Assembly (NCBI GenBank): GCA_937891465.1
Contig: CALAHF010000183.1
Coordinates: forward strand, 1 to 49,711
DNA length: 49,711 nt
From: an uncultured Verrucomicrobiales bacterium
Lineage (GTDB): Bacteria; Verrucomicrobiota; Verrucomicrobiia; Verrucomicrobiales; DEV007
Direction: 5' to 3'
The position numbers and the translations under genes were made by a program. How positions within the stretch are numbered: position 1 is the stretch's first letter; each line of letters begins with the position of its first letter. Of the stretch, positions 8,052 to 17,318 are shown piece by piece. The notes under the pieces are model-generated. The model was given only the letters and a program-made list of their open reading frames with translations, did not search any database and was not told the DNA's origin.

Positions 8052-10853
8052 GTGAGCAAAAACAATCCAGTAATTGAAGTGATTTGGCGCAAAGCTCCGT
8101 TTTTGCCTGAGGCAAAATTGTGGCTTGATCCCCATGGGCCGTGCGATTTTGCCTTTGTTTCTCACGCGCACGCAGACCACTTTGCCCCTCATGGAAAAAT
8201 TCTCTGCAGCGAGCCCACCGCTCGAATTATCGAGAAACGATTCGGGAATCGGAAAAGCGACTATCTAATTTTGCCATTCGGAGAGGTGCATCAGCTCGAC
8301 GACCGGCACGAGATTCAACTCCTCCCTGCTGGACATACTGCTGGTTCCGCTCAAATTTTTGTCCGAAATACCGAAACTGGTGCCAGCCTTCTTTACACCG
8401 GCGATTTCAAAATGAGGCCATCAGCTGCGGCCGAACCCATCGAGTTCCGCCATGCTGACACGCTGATTATGGAGACCACCTTTGGGATTCCTAAATTCAC
8501 CCTTCCACCCACTGCTGATGTCATTGCGCAAATGGTGAAGTTCGCCCGTGAGACGCTTGAGGACGGTGACATTCCATTTCTGATGGGGTATTCGCTCGGA
8601 AAAGCGCAGGAAATTATTCTGGCGGTTCATGCCGCTGCGCCGGAATTAAAATTTCAGGTTCACAAAACGGTCGAAAAAATGAACGCCGTTGTCGGATCTC
8701 TCGGTTGGAAATTCCCCGAATGTCAGCCGTTCGAGCCCAAAAAACGTGATCCAGTCGGCCATGTCATTGTCATTCCTCCAAACAGCCTGAAGTCTCAGGA
8801 AATTCGCCGAATCAAAAACAAACGGGCCGCTATGATGACGGGGTGGGGGATTGATTCAAACGCGCGCTATCGCTACCAGTGTGACGAAGTATTCCCGTTG
8901 ACCGACCACGCGGATTATCCAGACCTCCATACCTATGTCGAGGACGTAAATCCACACCTTGTCTACACACTTCATGGCTATGCAAGCCAGTTTGCCACAG
9001 AGCTACGCGCCAAGGGGCGAGAAGCGTGGTCCCTCATTTCTGCAAATCAAACCGAGCTGAAATTTGATGGCGATGTTCGAACCACGATTCCAAAGGTCGA
9101 AAATACCAGCCACGAAGTTCCACGGCCTGAATCCGGTTTCGGGCGCTTCGTTGAAACGTGCGAAGCCGTCCGTGACGCCACGGGTAAGTTGAAAAAACAG
9201 GCTGTCCTTGCTGAATACCTCCGCTCACTCACGACGTCGGAAGAACTTCAGACGGCATGCTTGTTCTTGACCGGGAGCCCACTTTCAAAAACCGCTGCGA
9301 CGCGCACCGTCAACACAGGCTGGGCGATTGTTCGTCGCGTCATTCGCGAAATTTCGGGGCTTTCTGAAACTCAATATCGTCAGATTTCCACCAGTCAGGC
9401 TGATTCAGCTCGCACTTCATATATCATTCTTCAGGGGCACACCAATCCGGAACCTCATAAGCTTTCGGATATTGCTCGGCTTTTTGAAAACCTCGCCGCC
9501 GCCAGGGGATCGGCAAAAATTTCAGTTCTTAAAGAAACGCTTTCCAAGCTGCACCATGCCGAAGCGGCCATGGTCGTCGGAATTCTCGGGGGCGATCTTC
9601 GAATCGGACTGAAGGAAGGTCTCCTTGAAGAATCTATTGCGGCCGCTTTTGATCGAGAAGTAAGCCTTGTTCGCGAAGCTCATATGCTCACAGGAGATCC
9701 CGGGAAAACAGCGCTGCTCGCACGCGATAATTTGCTTTCAGAATCCGGAGTTACTCCCTTTCATCCGTTAAAAATTATGCTCGCCAGCCCCGAGCCGGAT
9801 GCTGAGGGTATTTGGAAGAGGCTCTCCGAAACCGAAGGTGGCGTTTGGCTCGAGGACAAATACGACGGCATTCGAGCGCAACTTCACAAAGTTGGTGATC
9901 GTGTCGAAATTTATTCCCGCGACCAAAGGGCGCTGGGGAAAGAGTTTGCGGAACTCATCCCCGAAGCTCAGAAGATTACAGACGACTTCATTTTCGATGG
10001 CGAAATCATTGCCTACGCCGCCGGCAAAAAACTGACGTTCTTCGATCTGCAAAAACGTCTCGGCCGACTTAATGAAGGCGATTTGTTTTTCGGAGAATCC
10101 ATCCCTGTGACTTTTCTTGCCTTCGACGTTCTCTGGCACAACGGCGAAAGCCTGATCAAAAAGCCGCTGATCGACCGTGTTTCCCATTTCGATCAGATAG
10201 GGTTCGATCGACAAACAGACCCTGTTGGATCGAATGAAGGAGATCGCGTAGCTTCGGCCGATAGCCCAGCAAGCCGATCGCCGCACGATCAGATAGAGTA
10301 CGTTTATCGAATCAACCCTGTTGCTTCGTATCGTGCCCAATCGACTGCAGAAATTGATGACCATTTTTACGCGGCTAGAAAACGTGACAATGAAGGGCTC
10401 ATCGCAAAAGACCCCAATTCCGCATACTCGCCTGGGCGCCGGGGGAAATCCTGGCTCAAGCTTAAAAAGGCTGCGGCTACGTTGGACTGTGTTGTTGTGA
10501 AAGCGCAACTGGGGCACGGCAAACGAACTCATGTGTTGAGTGATTACACGTTCGCAATCCGAGATGAGCAAACCGATCAGCTTCGAGTCTTGGGAAAAGC
10601 GTATTCAGGCCTGACCGATCTGGAAATCGAAGAACTTACCGAACATTTCAAAGCAAACACGCTCGAGGTGAACCGCCGGGTTCACACGGTTGAACCGAAT
10701 GTTGTCCTGGAAATTGCATTCGATTCGATTCAGCCAAGCAAGCGTCACGATTCCGGATTGTCACTCCGGTTTCCCCGAATCAAGGCGATTCGTCGTGACA
10801 AAACCATTGCCGATATCGATACGATGAAGTCGGCATTGAAGCTGATTCGGTGA
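8052..10853 (+). CDS. Fused ligase-associated MBL-fold exonuclease / ATP-dependent DNA ligase
   Basis: 933 residues from a GTG start. Residues 1-340 are a metallo-beta-lactamase/beta-CASP nuclease: SHAHADHF is the metal motif, followed by LLPAGHTAGSAQ, YTGDFKM and LTDHADY, as in the ligase-associated exonuclease of bacterial repair clusters. Residues 360-933 are an ATP-dependent DNA ligase: helical DNA-binding domain, motif I EDKYDGIR (lysine is the AMP acceptor), DGEIIAY (III), FDVLWHNG (IIIa), NEGLIAKD (IV), SWLKLKK (V), then an OB-fold. In many bacteria these activities are separate genes beside an Lhr helicase and a phosphoesterase, neither seen here. Between IIIa and IV (about residues 713-760) the frame contains two palindromic repeat copies. 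The frame stays open. Confidence 0.93.
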   Translation: MSKNNPVIEVIWRKAPFLPEAKLWLDPHGPCDFAFVSHAHADHFAPHGKILCSEPTARIIEKRFGNRKSDYLILPFGEVHQLDDRHEIQLLPAGHTAGSAQIFVRNTETGASLLYTGDFKMRPSAAAEPIEFRHADTLIMETTFGIPKFTLPPTADVIAQMVKFARETLEDGDIPFLMGYSLGKAQEIILAVHAAAPELKFQVHKTVEKMNAVVGSLGWKFPECQPFEPKKRDPVGHVIVIPPNSLKSQEIRRIKNKRAAMMTGWGIDSNARYRYQCDEVFPLTDHADYPDLHTYVEDVNPHLVYTLHGYASQFATELRAKGREAWSLISANQTELKFDGDVRTTIPKVENTSHEVPRPESGFGRFVETCEAVRDATGKLKKQAVLAEYLRSLTTSEELQTACLFLTGSPLSKTAATRTVNTGWAIVRRVIREISGLSETQYRQISTSQADSARTSYIILQGHTNPEPHKLSDIARLFENLAAARGSAKISVLKETLSKLHHAEAAMVVGILGGDLRIGLKEGLLEESIAAAFDREVSLVREAHMLTGDPGKTALLARDNLLSESGVTPFHPLKIMLASPEPDAEGIWKRLSETEGGVWLEDKYDGIRAQLHKVGDRVEIYSRDQRALGKEFAELIPEAQKITDDFIFDGEIIAYAAGKKLTFFDLQKRLGRLNEGDLFFGESIPVTFLAFDVLWHNGESLIKKPLIDRVSHFDQIGFDRQTDPVGSNEGDRVASADSPASRSPHDQIEYVYRINPVASYRAQSTAEIDDHFYAARKRDNEGLIAKDPNSAYSPGRRGKSWLKLKKAAATLDCVVVKAQLGHGKRTHVLSDYTFAIRDEQTDQLRVLGKAYSGLTDLEIEELTEHFKANTLEVNRRVHTVEPNVVLEIAFDSIQPSKRHDSGLSLRFPRIKAIRRDKTIADIDTMKSALKLIR
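10190..10233. repeat. Dispersed palindromic repeat, copy 2a, inside the ligase ORF
   Basis: The arms CGATCAGATAGGGT and ACCCTGTTGGATCG match the intergenic family. The copy lies in frame inside the exonuclease-ligase gene and is read as DQIGFDRQTDPVGSNE, after motif IIIa. A second copy starts exactly 96 nt (32 codons) downstream. Confidence 0.85.
10286..10329. repeat. Dispersed palindromic repeat, copy 2b, inside the ligase ORF
   Basis: It begins CGATCAGATAGAGT and ends AACCCTGTTGCTTCG, and is read in the same frame as copy 2a (DQIEYVYRINPVASYR against DQIGFDRQTDPVGSNE). It is more diverged than the intergenic copies, with a weaker stem, as expected if coding constraint or age has altered it. 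Confidence 0.8.
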
Positions 10854-13800
10854 TCAGACTCGCCGCAGTTGTCGCGATAAGTTGAGCTTCAGTAAAAACA
10901 AGGCGATCACCACAAACATCGTCATCGCAAACACATTGATCCAAAGCGTTTTGACTTGGATGATGTCGTTTTTTGGTGGGTCGCCCGCTTTATCAGGAGG
11001 CGCTGCAAATGGGTTTCCCGGAATAGCGAAAGGCATTTTATACTGCCGCATACTTCCGAAAAAAACGTTTGGTGGACGCTCTTCTTTTCGGTAGTCACGC
11101 CGTTCCACTTCTGCCCGGTTAAAGAGGCGCCACACTTTTTCGTTCACGAAAATTTGTTCAGCAGTAAAGGTTTTGCCTTCGGGCGAGGCTTCAAAAATTG
11201 GTTCAGGATCAAAGTCGCGGTTAATCAATCCTTCGCGAATCGTCGCAATTTTTGTTGCGATATCGTCGGCACTTTTACCTTCAAGTCCGTGAATAATCGC
11301 AAGGGCATCTTTTGCATTTCGCAGGCGAATTGATTCCACCGCAGATAATTTCTGACTGATTGGAATTGCACTGATTTCGGCCAATTCGTTTTCAATCAAA
11401 TTGGTCAGCGAGCTGGTCGGGTTCAATTCAGCATGAGAAATAATCGTTCCTTCGTAACTCCACCGGAGTGGCATCAAATGACAAATGCTTGGCACCTGAA
11501 GTTTGCTTTCATTCTCCGCTTCTTCCTCGGTTTGAGCGGGGCCGAACCAATGCCGCACGGATGAAATGACATCGAGCGCGCTGCGGTTCATTTCATCATA
11601 TTTAATCAAAGCGCCCCCCAAAATGATATTTGGGATCATGATGAGCGGGATGATGTTTGCCGCAGTTTTCGGGCTGGAAACGGTGCTGGAGATAAACAAT
11701 CCGGCTGCTGCCCCGACCAAAGCGGTCCCGAACATCCAGAACAAATTGTAGAAAAACATCGCACGAATTCCCAAGATCCAATCGGCAAGCAATAGATAAA
11801 TGACGCATTGGATGAGTGAGAAAAATGCCAGCGAAAGCATCTTGCTCGTTAGGTAAGCGGACACGCGAATCCCGTGATGCCGTTCTCGTTCCAGTAAACT
11901 TCGATCGCGAATGATCTCTTCAGCGGAGTTGGTTAATCCGAGAAAAAGTGCGATGACCAATGACAGGAAAAGATAAGTTGGGATGTGAAAGGCCGAGGCA
12001 AAGTTGTAGGCTCCATCCTCGCTGTAACGCAAAACGACAGCGACCAAAACAGCTAATGCAGGAGCTTCTAACAGAGTGGTGGCAAGGTTTGAGCGGTTCC
12101 GCAGTTTACTCCAAAAGGCGCGTTTCAGCTGATTGAGGAATCGCACCCAGTCGTCACGCAGTCTCCGTTTCGGTCGTTGCGGAGTTTTTTGAAGTTGAAC
12201 GGTCGCCGAGCTGTCCGGTTCGATTTCCCGCAAGTTCACTTCCTGCAACATGCGGTAAGTCTGGAAGCGATCGGCCCAAAACGCAGGGCTGAAACGACGT
12301 GCTGGAATCAAATGTCCGCGATCGTTTTGCTCGTAAATGACATCACCACTCAGATCAAGCAAGGGAGTTTCAAGAACGTCGAATACGAAATCGGGAGTCA
12401 GTTGATTCGCCGCCAGAGGAGAGGTAATAGGGACCTCCGATCGATCAGGATCAGTCGAAACAGCTCCGGCTCCGAATGTGCCGAATGCAGTGCGATTGAC
12501 GCCTTCTTGATCGCGGGCTTCTGCAAAATATTCGAGCATTTGCGAGGGCGTTCCGAAAAAGGCAAGCTTGCCACCCTGGTCAAGAAGGATTGCTTTGTCG
12601 AACATCTGAAACAAGCGGCTGCTTGGTTGGTGAATCGACACCAGGGTGATTTTGTTGTGGGTTAGCCCACGGATGATTTCGAGAACATGTTCTGAATCCT
12701 TCGATGAAAGGCCGGAAGTAGGCTCGTCAAAAAGGTAAACATCGGCAATGCCGATCATGTCCATTCCCGCGTTCAGACGCCTTCGCTGGCCACCACTGAG
12801 GTTTTTCGTTTGTCCGTCACCTGCGAGGCGATGGCGAATTTCGTTGAGTCCCAGTTCGACCAATTTTGCATCGACGCGCCGTCTGCGTTCAGGGCCTCGA
12901 AAATGGGGGGCGCGAATTGCAGCTGCAGTGTCGAGGTTTTCTTCAACGGAGAGGAGTGAATCGAATGTCTCCTCCTGAGGAGTCAGCGCTATGTACGACG
13001 ACAGGTTTTCGTGCTCGGAATAGAGATCGACTCCGTTCAAATCGATTCGCCCGCCTTGCGGTTTCATTTGCCCCGCGATGCCTTTCAACAACGTGCTTTT
13101 TCCGCAACCACTCGGCCCCATCACGCAGATCATTTCACCGCGTTGCACGGCAAAGCTGATGTTGTCTAGCGCCTGCACTTTACTCCCCGAGAATCGATGA
13201 ACCACGTCCCGGAGCTTCAGTGTGTTGATGACGTTGCGCTCTTCTTCGATCACGCCGTCACCGAAATGGCAGCGAACATACTGGCCTTCGCCAACAGTGA
13301 TTGCATCTTCGTCTTTGAGCGGATAGGTGCCGCCAACACGAACGATCTGTCCCTCCACAGCCATCGGCCGATCCGCGTCCAGCACTTCCAACGTTCCCGT
13401 TTTGGCCTCGTAATCACAACGGATTCGCAGCAGGAGTTCACTGGTCAGACCGGGAGTGAGCAAGATGTCACCGGGCTGAAGTCGATCGGGATTGTTCGAA
13501 ATTAAATACTCCGAGCGACTGGGAAGCATGTTGAACCGGCCGCCCATTTCACGAGCACGTCGGCGGAGTTCTCCAAAAGCGATCTCGGTGTGGTTATCGA
13601 AAACCAGTTTCTCGCGAGAGCCGACTTTTTGGTGATCGCCTTTTTTGAGATCCAGTTCTCCAATCCGCGCTTTTATGTTTCGCAGGACCTTGATCTCGAT
13701 ATCAAGACCGAAATGAATCTCAATATAGCTCTGCTTGGAACGTTGCTTCTCGATGAACTGGGTGCCGTTGTTGTCCTGAGCCAGATACAGTTGGACTGAG

Positions 13801-14654
13801 GAAACGTCTTTCTTCGCATTGAAATAAAAGACCAGATCCTGATAGTCGAGAACCTCAGCGCCGATTAAAATCCGCTGGCCTTCGTATACCCGGCAGAACT
13901 CGCCTTCATTCACGCGGCGTCCCCGTGCGATGATTGTTTCGGTCCCGATATTTTTGATCAATACCAGATTTTGAAAACGGAATGCGGCGACTTGATGGCC
14001 CTCCGAAAGCGATTTGAAACAGACATCAGCAGCATTTTCAGGACTGAAAATCAGCGTTTCCAGCGGCTGGACTTCAGATGATTCAGCAGTTGGTTCCTCT
14101 TCGACCAACTCGCTGGTGTTGAGTTGATAAACAATGTTGATTGCCTCAGACGCCACGCTCAACGTGGTCATGAACTGATAAAAGGTAATCAGGTTTTCCT
14201 TCGGCAATCCCGCCCGACTGATCAAAACGTAAAGTTGGACACCGAGCAAAATTTTGTCTTCCAGCGGCAAAAGAGCTGCGAGATCTTCAGAAATTGCATC
14301 TAGGTCCTGTGACTCCCGGAGTGCTTCCATGAAAAGCTCCCGCAATTCGGAATACACAGTTTCCGGGTAATCGTAACGGAGAAATCCAAGAATCGAATCA
14401 ATCTCGCCTTCAGCAACCCGGCCATCGAGTTTTGTAAACCCCGCAAATACCTGAATTAAAACGGGGAGCATCGATTGCTCTGTCCGCGGAGCTGTATTTC
14501 TACGATCTAGGATACTGGTAAATCGCTTCCAGGCAGAGGCGCGTTTGGCTCCTTTTGAAAGCTGGCCGGAGTTCAAACTTTTCAGTTTGGAGGAACCGCG
14601 GGTCGAAGCGGTCGTCGACGGCTTTTCAGGGGGTTGTTTCGGGGCAGTAGGCAT
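10854..14654 (-). CDS. ABCG-type ABC transporter (ATPase fused to ABC-2 membrane domain) with TerB-like N-terminus
   Basis: 1266 residues. A basic low-complexity N-terminus (1-55) is followed by an all-helical segment (about 60-165; LDGRVAEGEIDSILGFL) resembling TerB/tellurite-resistance-like domains. A mainly beta region (about 200-470) may be FHA-like. The ABC ATPase (about 485-720) has Walker A GPSGCGKST (near 510), signature LSGGQRRRLNAG (near 616) and Walker B VYLFDEPTSGLSS, in ABCG style with the ATPase before the membrane part. The C-terminal ABC-2 domain (about 870-1266) has six hydrophobic segments; a soluble region of roughly 180 residues precedes the last helix. The substrate is unknown. 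Its stop abuts that of the ligase gene tail to tail. Confidence 0.88.
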   Translation of the reverse strand: MPTAPKQPPEKPSTTASTRGSSKLKSLNSGQLSKGAKRASAWKRFTSILDRRNTAPRTEQSMLPVLIQVFAGFTKLDGRVAEGEIDSILGFLRYDYPETVYSELRELFMEALRESQDLDAISEDLAALLPLEDKILLGVQLYVLISRAGLPKENLITFYQFMTTLSVASEAINIVYQLNTSELVEEEPTAESSEVQPLETLIFSPENAADVCFKSLSEGHQVAAFRFQNLVLIKNIGTETIIARGRRVNEGEFCRVYEGQRILIGAEVLDYQDLVFYFNAKKDVSSVQLYLAQDNNGTQFIEKQRSKQSYIEIHFGLDIEIKVLRNIKARIGELDLKKGDHQKVGSREKLVFDNHTEIAFGELRRRAREMGGRFNMLPSRSEYLISNNPDRLQPGDILLTPGLTSELLLRIRCDYEAKTGTLEVLDADRPMAVEGQIVRVGGTYPLKDEDAITVGEGQYVRCHFGDGVIEEERNVINTLKLRDVVHRFSGSKVQALDNISFAVQRGEMICVMGPSGCGKSTLLKGIAGQMKPQGGRIDLNGVDLYSEHENLSSYIALTPQEETFDSLLSVEENLDTAAAIRAPHFRGPERRRRVDAKLVELGLNEIRHRLAGDGQTKNLSGGQRRRLNAGMDMIGIADVYLFDEPTSGLSSKDSEHVLEIIRGLTHNKITLVSIHQPSSRLFQMFDKAILLDQGGKLAFFGTPSQMLEYFAEARDQEGVNRTAFGTFGAGAVSTDPDRSEVPITSPLAANQLTPDFVFDVLETPLLDLSGDVIYEQNDRGHLIPARRFSPAFWADRFQTYRMLQEVNLREIEPDSSATVQLQKTPQRPKRRLRDDWVRFLNQLKRAFWSKLRNRSNLATTLLEAPALAVLVAVVLRYSEDGAYNFASAFHIPTYLFLSLVIALFLGLTNSAEEIIRDRSLLERERHHGIRVSAYLTSKMLSLAFFSLIQCVIYLLLADWILGIRAMFFYNLFWMFGTALVGAAAGLFISSTVSSPKTAANIIPLIMIPNIILGGALIKYDEMNRSALDVISSVRHWFGPAQTEEEAENESKLQVPSICHLMPLRWSYEGTIISHAELNPTSSLTNLIENELAEISAIPISQKLSAVESIRLRNAKDALAIIHGLEGKSADDIATKIATIREGLINRDFDPEPIFEASPEGKTFTAEQIFVNEKVWRLFNRAEVERRDYRKEERPPNVFFGSMRQYKMPFAIPGNPFAAPPDKAGDPPKNDIIQVKTLWINVFAMTMFVVIALFLLKLNLSRQLRRV

Positions 14655-14702
14655 GCGACGTGGCCGACCTTACCTTGAAAAACTCCGTTTTGCGAGAGCT
14701 TG

Positions 14703-15887
14703 TCACGCCTCAATTACTGCTTTGACCTTCCCGAATTTTTCTGCAGCCAGTTGCAGTTCTTCTTTAGAATGAGCGGCTGAAATCTGCGTCCGAATTCGCG
14801 CTTTTCCCTGAGGAACAACGGGGAATGAAAATCCAATGACGTAAATTCCTTCTTCCAAAAGAGCGTCCGCCATTTTTGAGGCCAGTTTGGCATCACCTAT
14901 CATCACGGGGACAATCGGATGTTCACCGGGCAAAACTTTGAGTCCTGTCTTCTCAATTTCACTGCGGAAAAAGGCGGTGTTTTCCCGAAGCCGATCCAAC
15001 AAGCTTGAATCCCGCTGAACCAATTTGAGCGCTTTCAATGAAGCTGCGCAAATAACAGGGGCCAGTGAATTCGAAAACAAATACGGGCGCGAACGTTGCC
15101 TTAGTAATTCGACGATTTCCTTTTTACCGCTGGTGTAGCCACCGCTCGCGCCGCCGAGGGCTTTTCCGAGTGTGCCGGTAATGATATCCACTCGGCCCAT
15201 CACGCCGCAATGTTCGTGGGTACCGTGCCCGTTTTCGCCAATAACTCCAACGGCATGAGAATCGTCGACCAGCACTAAGGCGTCGTATTTGTCGGCCAAA
15301 TCACAGATTCCTTCGAGGTCGGCAATGCTTCCATCCATCGAGAAAACGCCATCCGTCGCAATCAATTTGTGACGCGCGGATGAGGCTACTTTCAACTTTG
15401 CCTCCAAATCTTCGAGGTCGTTGTTGGCGTAGCGAAAACGCTGGGCTTTGCACAATCGAACGCCATCAATGATTGACGCGTGATTCAGCGAGTCGGAAAT
15501 AATCGCGTCTTCCGGTCCGAGCAACGTCTCAAAAAGGCCGCCATTGGCGTCGAAACAGGACGAATACAAAATGGTGTCTTCGGTTCCCAAAAAATCACTG
15601 AGAGCTGATTCCAGTTCGCGATGAATCGTTTGCGTTCCGCAGATGAAGCGGACCGAAGAAAGCCCGTATCCCCACTTGTCGAGCGCGTCGTGAGCGGCCT
15701 CGATAATTTCGGGGTGGCTGGCCAGTCCCAGATAATTGTTCGCACACAAATTCAGAACCGAATCTCCGGAGGCAACTTCGATTTGTGAATTCTGCCGCGT
15801 TGTGATTTCGCGTTCAGACTTATAAAGTCCTGCTTCCCGAATCGAGTCGAGAGTTTCTATGAGTTGTTTGGTGAGTGAGTCGTTCAT
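14703..15887 (-). CDS. kbl: Glycine C-acetyltransferase (2-amino-3-ketobutyrate CoA ligase)
   Basis: 394 residues, the usual length. It belongs to the alpha-oxoamine synthase family of PLP enzymes: [17 protein letters not shown] near the N-terminus, [42 protein letters not shown] (PLP-ring Asp/His), and the PLP lysine in [14 protein letters not shown] near residue 240. VRFICGTQ and CFDANGG fit KBL better than 8-amino-7-oxononanoate synthase or 5-aminolevulinate synthase. It splits 2-amino-3-oxobutyrate with CoA into glycine and acetyl-CoA in threonine breakdown. The usual partner tdh is not nearby. A palindromic repeat separates its start from the end of the upstream propeller gene. Confidence 0.93.
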   Translation of the reverse strand: MNDSLTKQLIETLDSIREAGLYKSEREITTRQNSQIEVASGDSVLNLCANNYLGLASHPEIIEAAHDALDKWGYGLSSVRFICGTQTIHRELESALSDFLGTEDTILYSSCFDANGGLFETLLGPEDAIISDSLNHASIIDGVRLCKAQRFRYANNDLEDLEAKLKVASSARHKLIATDGVFSMDGSIADLEGICDLADKYDALVLVDDSHAVGVIGENGHGTHEHCGVMGRVDIITGTLGKALGGASGGYTSGKKEIVELLRQRSRPYLFSNSLAPVICAASLKALKLVQRDSSLLDRLRENTAFFRSEIEKTGLKVLPGEHPIVPVMIGDAKLASKMADALLEEGIYVIGFSFPVVPQGKARIRTQISAAHSKEELQLAAEKFGKVKAVIEA

Positions 15888-15896
15888 CGCGTTTTG

Positions 15897-15940
15897 CGAT
15901 CTAATAGGGTCTGTTCGACGAATGAACCCTATCCATTCGT
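15897..15940. repeat. Dispersed palindromic repeat, copy 3
   Basis: The arms CGATCTAATAGGGT and ACCCTATCCATTCG flank the centre CTGTTCGACGAATGA. The copy occupies nearly the whole gap between the propeller-protein stop (15945) and the kbl start (15887), so a co-transcript of the two genes would carry the hairpin just before kbl. Confidence 0.88.
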
Positions 15941-15944
15941 GAAT

Positions 15945-17252
15945 TCACTTTTTTCTCACGTCATAACAAATCACTTTCGATCCCATTTCGTTTTGGACGA
16001 GATACAGTCGGCCGTTCGAAAGGACAGGCGGCGCCCAGGTTTCGGGAGCGTAAAACGGCACCGCTTTCGAAAGTACAACAGGTTTTTGCCGAAGAGCAAT
16101 TGCAAGCCGAAGCAACGTTCCGTTTTCACCGAGAACGACGTAATCACCATCCGCCCAGATCAGGCTGCCGCGTCCCATATTGACGGCAAGCTCGCGATCG
16201 TTGTAGGGAATGGTTAATTTGATGAACGTTTCGTCCATGTGAAGGCGTTCAAATTGGGTGTCGTAACTGACCATCAAGCCACCGGTTCCTCCAAATCCGG
16301 TCAGCATTCCGTCGTGAAAAATGGGTGTCTGAAACTGGCACCCGAGATGTTCCGTGGTCCAGGCAAGTCGTTGCTTGAAATTTGAATCAAACTGAATCAT
16401 GACGCCGCTTTTTCCGTAGTCCTCGGAGATGAAAACCTGATTATTATCGCAAACCACCGGGCTTGAAGCAACGACGCTGGTGGGATTCGACGTTCGCCAT
16501 GGAAATGAACTGTCTATTTTTCCGTCTTTCGGATTCAGGCAAACCAGGCCGCCCGCGGGTGGCTTAGTTTTGCCGCCCGCGTAGATCAAAATGCGGTCCT
16601 CTCCGTTGATTTTCCCGGGAATCGGCGATGCGTAACTGCCGTGCCATTCGTGTTGATTTTTCCAGACCACTTCGCCATTGGTTTTATTCAACGCGACCGC
16701 AAAGGTATCGTCCGATCCTACATGGATGATCAGCAGGTCGCCGAGCAACAACGGGCATGAACCGATCCCGAAAAAGGTCGGCGCGTCTCCGAATTTTTCG
16801 CCCACTTTGAGCTGCCAGAGAACTTTCCCTGATTCGAGTTCAAGCGCCAGTAAATCACCATCGTTGCCGAGCGTGTAAACCGTTTTTGTGTCCGGATCGA
16901 TGACTGGACTTGAGCGCGGCGCATCGACGATTCCAAAATTCTGTCCGACCTCGACGCCGTAGCTGTGCTTCCAAATTTTGCTGCCGTTCTCAGCTTTCAG
17001 GCAAACGATCTCTTCATTTTTATCCTTTTGGTGAATGAAAACGACATGGTCATCAACCACCACTGGGCCTGCGTGTCCTTTACCTTTTCCGTAAGTCCAG
17101 ACGGGTTTGAAATCTTCCCTTTCAAAATCCCAGTCCAGCCCTGTTTCAGCGGAATGCCCATTGTGATTGGGTCCGAGGAAATGGGGCCAATCATCGGCTT
17201 GAATAGCCGATGAAATGCAGGAAAAAAACAGAAGCAGGAATACGCGCGTCAT
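15945..17252 (-). CDS. Secreted PQQ-binding-like beta-propeller repeat protein
   Basis: 435 residues with a signal peptide (MTRVFLLLFFSCISSAIQA). After the DDWPHFLGPNHNGHSAE start typical of these PVC proteins come repeated beta-propeller blades with the pattern 'W....L..G..lW': LKAENGSKIWKH, LALELESGKVLWQLK, NKTNGEVVWKN. The fold is that of BamB and quinoprotein dehydrogenases; no PQQ-dehydrogenase catalytic motif was noticed, so a binding or scaffold role is more likely than catalysis. It probably acts in the periplasm. It lies 66 bases downstream of a DUF1501 gene; such propeller proteins often accompany DUF1501/DUF1553 pairs in Verrucomicrobiota and Planctomycetota. Confidence 0.87.
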   Translation of the reverse strand: MTRVFLLLFFSCISSAIQADDWPHFLGPNHNGHSAETGLDWDFEREDFKPVWTYGKGKGHAGPVVVDDHVVFIHQKDKNEEIVCLKAENGSKIWKHSYGVEVGQNFGIVDAPRSSPVIDPDTKTVYTLGNDGDLLALELESGKVLWQLKVGEKFGDAPTFFGIGSCPLLLGDLLIIHVGSDDTFAVALNKTNGEVVWKNQHEWHGSYASPIPGKINGEDRILIYAGGKTKPPAGGLVCLNPKDGKIDSSFPWRTSNPTSVVASSPVVCDNNQVFISEDYGKSGVMIQFDSNFKQRLAWTTEHLGCQFQTPIFHDGMLTGFGGTGGLMVSYDTQFERLHMDETFIKLTIPYNDRELAVNMGRGSLIWADGDYVVLGENGTLLRLAIALRQKPVVLSKAVPFYAPETWAPPVLSNGRLYLVQNEMGSKVICYDVRKK

Positions 17253-17318
17253 ATGACTAAAGCGTAGCCGATCTTCTGGATTTTTCGCGTGGCGTTATTT
17301 CGCTACAATTTTTTGGCG

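Noticed and set aside
9768-10571. Long minus-strand ORF inside the ligase gene
   Set aside because: It is antisense to a gene with clear ligase motifs; its RSNRVxSxNxPYLI-like peptide is just the translated palindrome, as in short frames at other copies.
15894-16217. Plus-strand ORF starting [15 protein letters not shown]
   Set aside because: Its first part translates palindrome copy 3 and the rest is antisense to the propeller protein gene.
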